In this document: piece after piece, positions 58,641 to 64,000 of the stretch
Layout of the letters: every line of letters begins with the position of its first letter
Numbering within the stretch: position 1 is the first letter of the stretch
Assembly (NCBI GenBank): GCA_919901555.1
Contig: CAKKPG010000018.1
Span: 36,702 to 100,701, forward strand
Length of the DNA: 64,000 nt
Direction: 5' to 3'
From: Nitrospiria bacterium
GTDB taxonomy: Bacteria > Nitrospirota > UBA9217
The notes under the pieces: model-generated
What the model saw: the letters and a program-made list of their open reading frames with translations, nothing else
What the model was told of the DNA's origin: nothing
Databases searched by the model: none
Program-made: the position numbers and the translations under genes

Positions 58641-60233
58641 TCAGCTCATTCCTCCCACCAACTCCGCCGCCGCCTGCTGGATCTCGTCCATGCGGTCGTA
58701 GGCGGCAACGAGGACATCGGCGTCTTTGAACTGGTCAAGGATGTAGGGGCTGTCAAAGGAGATGACCGCGGATTTCGCCTTCGCCTTTTTGGCGGCGCTG
58801 AGGATATACCGTGCCATGTCCCGGAGCTTGTCGCCGATCCCCGAGCGGCCCTTTGATGCGGATATCTTCGAATAGATTGCCAGGACCACGAACGAGGCCG
58901 CCTGGATGCTGTCGCGCGCCAGAGATTCCGGCAGCCCGGAATCCGGCGTAAGGACCAGGAGAGAGGAGTTTTTAAACCTCGCCCTCACCTCATTGATAAA
59001 GACGTCGCCCGAATCCCTGTTGTTGTCGTCATCGAGGACAAAGCACGCCACGCCCTCATCGCGTTCCGCGGGAAATGACCTCTTGTTCCCCCGGACGATG
59101 CGAACGGCCTTTGTGCCGAGCTCCCGGGCGATATCCCGGTGTTTCCCGTAGTCTATGGCAATGCTCGCCTGCCCGTCCTTGTCAAAGAGCCCCACCCTTT
59201 TCTTCGCCGCCATGATCCGGTCCACGGACTCTCTGATCCGCTGCTCCGTGAGCCTCCCCTGTTCCACAGCCGCGACCACGGCGTCTCTCGTCACCCGCGC
59301 GTCCCGGGGATGGAGCAGGATGTCCATGCCCGCCTCAACGGCCCGCACCGCGATCTCCTCCTGAGAGTATTCTCCCGCAAGGGCGCCCATGTCCAGGGCG
59401 TCCGAAACAATGAGCCCGCTGAAATCCATTCCTTCCCGCAGCAGCGCTGTTACGATCTTTTTCGAAAAGGTCGTCGGTTTGGCGGGATCAAGGGCGGGAA
59501 CAAGAAGATGGGCCACCATGACCATGCCCACGCCGTCCCTTACCGCCTCACGGAACGGAGGAAGCTCCAGCCGGTTCAACCGGGACCTGTCCGCCTTGAT
59601 CACCGGGAGCAGGTCATGGGAGTCCTGGTCCGTGTCCCCATGGCCGGGGAAGTGCTTGGCGCAGGCCAGCAGGTCCAGCTGTCCGTTGGCGCGTGCTTTC
59701 TGGAGCCGCTTGATATAGCGCGAACCGAACCATGCCACGGTCCCGGGCTCGTCGCCAAAGGCCCTGGTGCAGATGATGGGATTGTCGGGGTTGTTGTTCA
59801 CATCAACCACCGGCGAGAACACGCCGTGGATACCGGCGGCGCGCGTCTCAGTCCGCACCGCGTCGAGCATGCGGTCCAGCAGTTCCGCGGCCCCTTTTGA
59901 GCGGCGGTTCACCGCCGAGGCCACGGCGCGCTGGCTCGGAAAGCGCGTCCCGCCTTCAAGCTGCTGTCCGAGGCCCCGCTCCACGTCGGACGTGATCAGG
60001 AGGGGGACCTCCGCAGAGGACTGAAGCTCCTGGAGGCGCCGCGGCGTTTGATCGATATCTCCTCCGAACAGGATGAACCCGCCCATGCCTTCTTTGACCA
60101 GGTCGTCGATGGTGAGTCGATACGCGGGGTCGGCGAGGTCCTTTCCGTTGATCCTGGGCATCACCATCTGGGCCGCGTCGTCTCTCAGTGTGCGTGCTTT
60201 CATGGCCGCATTTTCGCTTTTTCCCGTGGGCAT
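58641..60233 (-). CDS. Glycoside hydrolase family 3 beta-N-acetylhexosaminidase
   Basis: KHFPGHGDTDQDSHDLLP; GLIVSDALDMGAL. Confidence 0.9.
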   Translation of the reverse strand: MPTGKSENAAMKARTLRDDAAQMVMPRINGKDLADPAYRLTIDDLVKEGMGGFILFGGDIDQTPRRLQELQSSAEVPLLITSDVERGLGQQLEGGTRFPSQRAVASAVNRRSKGAAELLDRMLDAVRTETRAAGIHGVFSPVVDVNNNPDNPIICTRAFGDEPGTVAWFGSRYIKRLQKARANGQLDLLACAKHFPGHGDTDQDSHDLLPVIKADRSRLNRLELPPFREAVRDGVGMVMVAHLLVPALDPAKPTTFSKKIVTALLREGMDFSGLIVSDALDMGALAGEYSQEEIAVRAVEAGMDILLHPRDARVTRDAVVAAVEQGRLTEQRIRESVDRIMAAKKRVGLFDKDGQASIAIDYGKHRDIARELGTKAVRIVRGNKRSFPAERDEGVACFVLDDDNNRDSGDVFINEVRARFKNSSLLVLTPDSGLPESLARDSIQAASFVVLAIYSKISASKGRSGIGDKLRDMARYILSAAKKAKAKSAVISFDSPYILDQFKDADVLVAAYDRMDEIQQAAAELVGGMS

Positions 60234-60257
60234 TGCAAGCTTTTTTTGTTCCCTGTC

Positions 60258-60286
60258 TTGACCTGAAAAGCAGTGCGAGCTATACT
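60258..60286 (+). promoter_or_regulatory. Sigma70-type promoter TTGACC-N17-TATACT
   Basis: Upstream of 60334. Confidence 0.6.
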
Positions 60287-60333
60287 CTTACTATAGACCG
60301 TCAGTCTCGTTCGGCCAGAGGTTTTTACACACC

Positions 60334-60804
60334 ATGACGACGCTCGCCAAACTGAAACTCTACCTCGACCGGAACAACATCCCCTATGAGGTCATTCTCC
60401 ACGCAGAGGTCTACACGGCGCAGGAGCTCGCCGAGGCGCTGCACACGCCGGGCAGGGAACTCGTGAAAGTCGTTGTCGTGCAAGCGGACAACAGGTACAT
60501 CATGGCCGTGCTGCCGGCGGTCCGGAAGATCGACCTCCCGGCGCTCAAGACGCTGCTGAAAGCGGAAAAACTGTCCATCGTCGCCGAGCCTGAGCTCAAG
60601 ACCCTGTTCCCTGAAACCGAGGTCGGCGCCATGCCCCCCCTGGGCAACCTCTACAACATGGACGTCTATGCGGACGGAAGCCTGGAGGCCGATGAATATA
60701 TCACCTTCAATGCAGGCACGCACTATGAAGCCATACGCATGCGGTACAACGATTTTGCGCGGCTGGTGACGCCCGTTATCGGCACTTTCACCGTACATAT
60801 ATAG
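60334..60804 (+). CDS. YbaK/ProX-like aminoacyl-tRNA deacylase
   Basis: YTAQELAEALHTPGRELVKVVVVQADNRYIMAVLPA; GAMPPLGNLY. Confidence 0.8.
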   Translation: MTTLAKLKLYLDRNNIPYEVILHAEVYTAQELAEALHTPGRELVKVVVVQADNRYIMAVLPAVRKIDLPALKTLLKAEKLSIVAEPELKTLFPETEVGAMPPLGNLYNMDVYADGSLEADEYITFNAGTHYEAIRMRYNDFARLVTPVIGTFTVHI

Positions 60805-60986
60805 GCGCTTGCCAGAATGAAAGGACGATTTTATCCCTAACCCGGACAAGCCGGAACCAAATATGCCACAAAGACACTAAGGCACGAAGAAATTCACACG
60901 AAAATATATGCTTTGAGATTTCGTAATTCTTCGTGTCTTAGAGCCTTCGTGGCTGATTTTTGTTTTCATTTTGGTTAGATCCTTCA

Positions 60987-61028
60987 TTTTGACTTTTGCA
61001 TTTTGCACTCTGCATTTTGCATTCGCAA
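60987..61028. repeat. Heptads TTTTGAC TTTTGCA TTTTGCA CTCTGCA TTTTGCA TTCGCAA
   Basis: Period 7, six units. Confidence 0.9.
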
Positions 61029-61088
61029 GGCTTCGTGCCGACCTGTCTTGCGGCATACTTGGTTCCGCCTTGTCCGGTTTAGGAGACC

Positions 61089-62561
61089 ATGAATAAACTG
61101 AAGCCCCTTATTCTCATCGGCGCATCCGCCTGGTTCGTCGTCATGGCGCTCATCGCCGGAGGTCTTCTCGTTCTCATCCACGAAGGACAGACGGGGATCA
61201 AGTGGCTGGCGGGCGCGATGGTCGTGCTCTCCCCCCTCCCCCTCGCCGCAGCCCGCTTTCTCCTCGGGGCCCTCGACCACTATGCGAAAAAAATCGAGCT
61301 CTATGCCACGCGGGACCCGCTCACCGGCCTGTACAACCAGACCGCCTTCTGGGACCTGCTGGAATATGAAACGGAGCGGTCACGGAGACAGCTCTACACC
61401 TTCTCGCTTCTCGTGATCGACATAGACAACTTCAAGGCCATCAACGACACTCACGGCCACGAGGTGGGCGACGCGTTCATCAGGGATTTTTCCACGATTC
61501 TGAAGAAAGCGGTCCGGAAGGGAGATATCCCTGCGCGCTACGGCGGCGACAACTTCACGGCCATCCTGCCGGTCTGCGACGAAGAGCAGGCGTACCTGGT
61601 GGGGAAGCGGATCATCGAAAGCCTGCGGGATTTTTCCATCTCCCTGCCTGACGGCACCCGGGTGAGAGAGACGGCCTCCGTCGGGATCGCCGTCTTTCCC
61701 AACCATGCTGAAAACGCGAAAGACCTCTTTATGCTCGCCGATAACATGCTCGCCCAGGCTAAGTCATCGGGAAAGGACCGCATGAGCTTTCCCAGCGACC
61801 AGGACAAGGTCGAGATCCTCAAGAGCCTGAGCGAAAAGAGCCTGATGATCATGGAAGCGCTGGACCAGAAGCGTACAAAGTTCGTGCCCTACTTCCAGCC
61901 TATCATGCGCCTGAAAGACATGAGGATCGAGGCCTACGAGGTCCTGACGAGGATCGTCACGCCTGAGGGGGTCGTTACCGCGGCGGAATTCATCGAAGCG
62001 GCGAAAAGTATGGGCGCCATCGGCAAGATCGACTATATCCTCATCGATCAGGCCTTTGCGAAGGTAAAGGAAAAAAATTACAACGGCCTGCTCTTCCTGA
62101 ACCTGTCGCCCAAGGCGCTCGTGATCAACGAATTTATGCCGACGGTGCGCGGCCTCCTGAAGACCTACGGCATCGACCCTTCAAAGATGGTGTTCGAGAT
62201 CACGGAGCGGGACACCGTAAAGAACGTGAGCCTCATCGAACAGTTCATCCGCGATCTCAAGCTCGAAGGGTTCCGGTTCGCCATCGACGATTTCGGCGCC
62301 GGCTACTCGTCGTTCCAGTACATCAAGATGTTCAGCGTGGACTTCCTAAAAGTTGACGGGGAATTCATCCGGCACCTGGGCGAAAAGGGCGCCGTGGAAA
62401 AGACCATCGTCAAAAGCATTGCCGATCTGGCGGGAAAGCTCGGCATCGAGACCATCGCCGAGTACGTCGAGTCCGAGGACATCCTGAGGGAAGTGGAATC
62501 CGCAGGCATTCAGTACGCCCAGGGCTATTACATCAAACGGCCTTCGCCTGATCTGGTGTGA
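61089..62561 (+). CDS. GGDEF-EAL domain protein, variant GGDNF and EVL motifs
   Basis: ARYGGDNFTAIL; AYEVLTRI; EITERDTV; DDFGAGYSSF. Confidence 0.9.
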   Translation: MNKLKPLILIGASAWFVVMALIAGGLLVLIHEGQTGIKWLAGAMVVLSPLPLAAARFLLGALDHYAKKIELYATRDPLTGLYNQTAFWDLLEYETERSRRQLYTFSLLVIDIDNFKAINDTHGHEVGDAFIRDFSTILKKAVRKGDIPARYGGDNFTAILPVCDEEQAYLVGKRIIESLRDFSISLPDGTRVRETASVGIAVFPNHAENAKDLFMLADNMLAQAKSSGKDRMSFPSDQDKVEILKSLSEKSLMIMEALDQKRTKFVPYFQPIMRLKDMRIEAYEVLTRIVTPEGVVTAAEFIEAAKSMGAIGKIDYILIDQAFAKVKEKNYNGLLFLNLSPKALVINEFMPTVRGLLKTYGIDPSKMVFEITERDTVKNVSLIEQFIRDLKLEGFRFAIDDFGAGYSSFQYIKMFSVDFLKVDGEFIRHLGEKGAVEKTIVKSIADLAGKLGIETIAEYVESEDILREVESAGIQYAQGYYIKRPSPDLV

Positions 62562-62670
62562 ACACAATTTCTGCGCCGCTGAACATTCGTGCCGTGCGAC
62601 GGCACTGCGTCCTGAAGCATGTCCGAGAGCCGAGAATTCCCGACGCCGGCCCATAACTGTTGAACATTGC

Positions 62671-62698
62671 TTGACTTTCCCTGTTACTGTGATATTCT
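62671..62698 (+). promoter_or_regulatory. Promoter TTGACT-N16-TATTCT
   Basis: Upstream of nuoA. Confidence 0.5.
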
Positions 62699-62731
62699 TT
62701 AAACGATCACCGGTGCAGGAGCAGGCTTTCC

Positions 62732-63118
62732 GTGAATAATCCTCCGACAACAGAAGTGACGAGCCTCTGGCCGTTGGCCGTGTATTTTGCCGCCGTGGTC
62801 CTCATCGTGACGGTCATGCTCGCCCTGTCCTCTGTCCTCGGCCAGCGCCACCGGGAGCGCGCCACCGCCGAGCCCTATGAATCGGGCATCGTTTCCACCG
62901 GCACGGCCCGGGTGCGCTTCGATGTGAAATTTTACCTCATCGCCATGTTTTTCGTGATCTTTGACCTTGAGGCCATATTCGTCTACGCCTGGGCTGTTGC
63001 AATACGGGAGACGGGATGGGCGGGGTACGCGGAGATGCTGGTCTTTATCGGCGTCCTGTTTGCCGCGCTGGTCTACCTCTGGCGCATCGGCGCGCTTGAC
63101 TGGGGAAAAAGACAGTAA
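62732..63118 (+). CDS. nuoA: NADH-quinone oxidoreductase subunit A
   Basis: PYESGIVSTGTARVRFDVKFYLIAMFFVIFDLEAIFVYAWA. Confidence 0.95.
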   Translation: MNNPPTTEVTSLWPLAVYFAAVVLIVTVMLALSSVLGQRHRERATAEPYESGIVSTGTARVRFDVKFYLIAMFFVIFDLEAIFVYAWAVAIRETGWAGYAEMLVFIGVLFAALVYLWRIGALDWGKRQ

Positions 63119-63120
63119 CA

Positions 63121-63225
63121 ATGCAAAGTGCAGATTGAAAAATGCAAAATGCAAAAAATTAACAGCCGGGCCGTACTTTTCCATTTTCCATTTTGTTTTG
63201 CATTTTGCAATTTGCATTTTGACTT
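63121..63225. repeat. Inverted pair of heptad arrays between nuoA and nuoB
   Basis: ATGCAAA GTGCAGA TTGAAAA ATGCAAA ATGCAAA ... TTTTCCA TTTTCCA TTTTGTT TTGCATT TTGCAAT TTGCATT TTGACTT. Confidence 0.9.
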
Positions 63226-63243
63226 CGTCCTTTGAGGTTTTCC

Positions 63244-63858
63244 ATGAAATGGTCTCTCACCAAACCCCATACCACTTCCGTCGAGGAGGCTGTACAAAAA
63301 AGCCTCATCCTGACCCGGCTGCAGGACATGCTTGCCTGGAGCAGAAAGAACTCCATCTGGCCCTTCAACTTCGGCCTCTCCTGCTGCTACGTGGAGATGG
63401 CCACAAGCCTGACGAGCAAATACGACATTGCCCGGTTCGGCGCGGAGGTGATCCGGGGCACGCCCCGCGAGGCGGACCTCATGATCATTGCCGGCACGGT
63501 CTTCATCAAGGTGGCGCCGGTCATCCAGCGGCTCTATGAGCAGATGATGGAGCCGCGATGGGTCATCTCCATGGGCTCCTGTGCAAATTCCGGAGGCATG
63601 TACGACATCTACAGCGTCGTCCAGGGCGTGGACAAGTTCCTGCCCGTCGACGTTTACGTACCGGGCTGTCCGCCCCGGCCCGATGCGTTCATGGAAGGGC
63701 TGCTGCTCCTCCGCGAAAAAGTGGGCAAGGAGCGGCGCCCCCTGAGTTGGGTCGCGGGACCGCAGGACGTCAAACAGCCTGAGCCGCCGTGCCTGCGCGA
63801 CCTGAAGCGGGCGGAGCGGACCAAAGCAACGGTGCTCCGTTCGCCGGACGAAGTATAA
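63244..63858 (+). CDS. nuoB: NADH-quinone oxidoreductase subunit B
   Basis: [35 protein letters not shown]. Confidence 0.95.
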   Translation: MKWSLTKPHTTSVEEAVQKSLILTRLQDMLAWSRKNSIWPFNFGLSCCYVEMATSLTSKYDIARFGAEVIRGTPREADLMIIAGTVFIKVAPVIQRLYEQMMEPRWVISMGSCANSGGMYDIYSVVQGVDKFLPVDVYVPGCPPRPDAFMEGLLLLREKVGKERRPLSWVAGPQDVKQPEPPCLRDLKRAERTKATVLRSPDEV

Positions 63859-64000
63859 ACCGAAACATTTTGCCACAGAGATCACAGAGCACGCAGAGAA
63901 AAACATAAACAGAATTCTTCCTTTGGCATTGAAATAGACCCAAGGTTTTAACGAGGTGAACCTCAGACCATAAAAGAAACTTTACCACGGAGTTGCACGG

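Overview
The window reads as a bacterial chromosome segment with long GC-rich housekeeping ORFs and a more accessory middle/right part. Recognisable content: two tandem hybrid histidine kinases, the second overlapping a PhnD-like binding-protein gene; tRNA-Ala(CGC); a probable LpoA-like lipoprotein; a two-subunit pyruvate carboxylase; M50 protease; trpS; polyprenyl synthase; AMMECR1; an HDAC-family deacetylase; a frameshifted integron-type integrase with two cassette-like ORFs; GspF/GspE; a secreted cluster including a P1-nuclease/PLC-like protein; a CARDB giant protein plus pseudopilin; a pncB/pncA/ade/hpt salvage block; a lipoprotein/beta-propeller locus (about 39.75-52.3 kb) beside a MalT/BTAD-like regulator; a scar with ade and methyltransferase fragments; a frameshifted Fic gene with an antitoxin-like ORF; a nucleotidyltransferase pair; GH3 hexosaminidase; YbaK-like deacylase; GGDEF/EAL protein; nuoA-nuoB. 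Main leads: (1) dispersed period-7 word repeats, often as inverted pairs in intergenic gaps, in two cases forming protein-coding sequence; (2) the integron-like locus with an attC-like hairpin and an HEPN-motif cassette ORF; (3) double seven-bladed propeller lipoproteins sharing a repeated structured 5' leader; (4) the Fic/antitoxin-like convergent pair. All calls are from reading the sequence and supplied ORFs; no database search was run.
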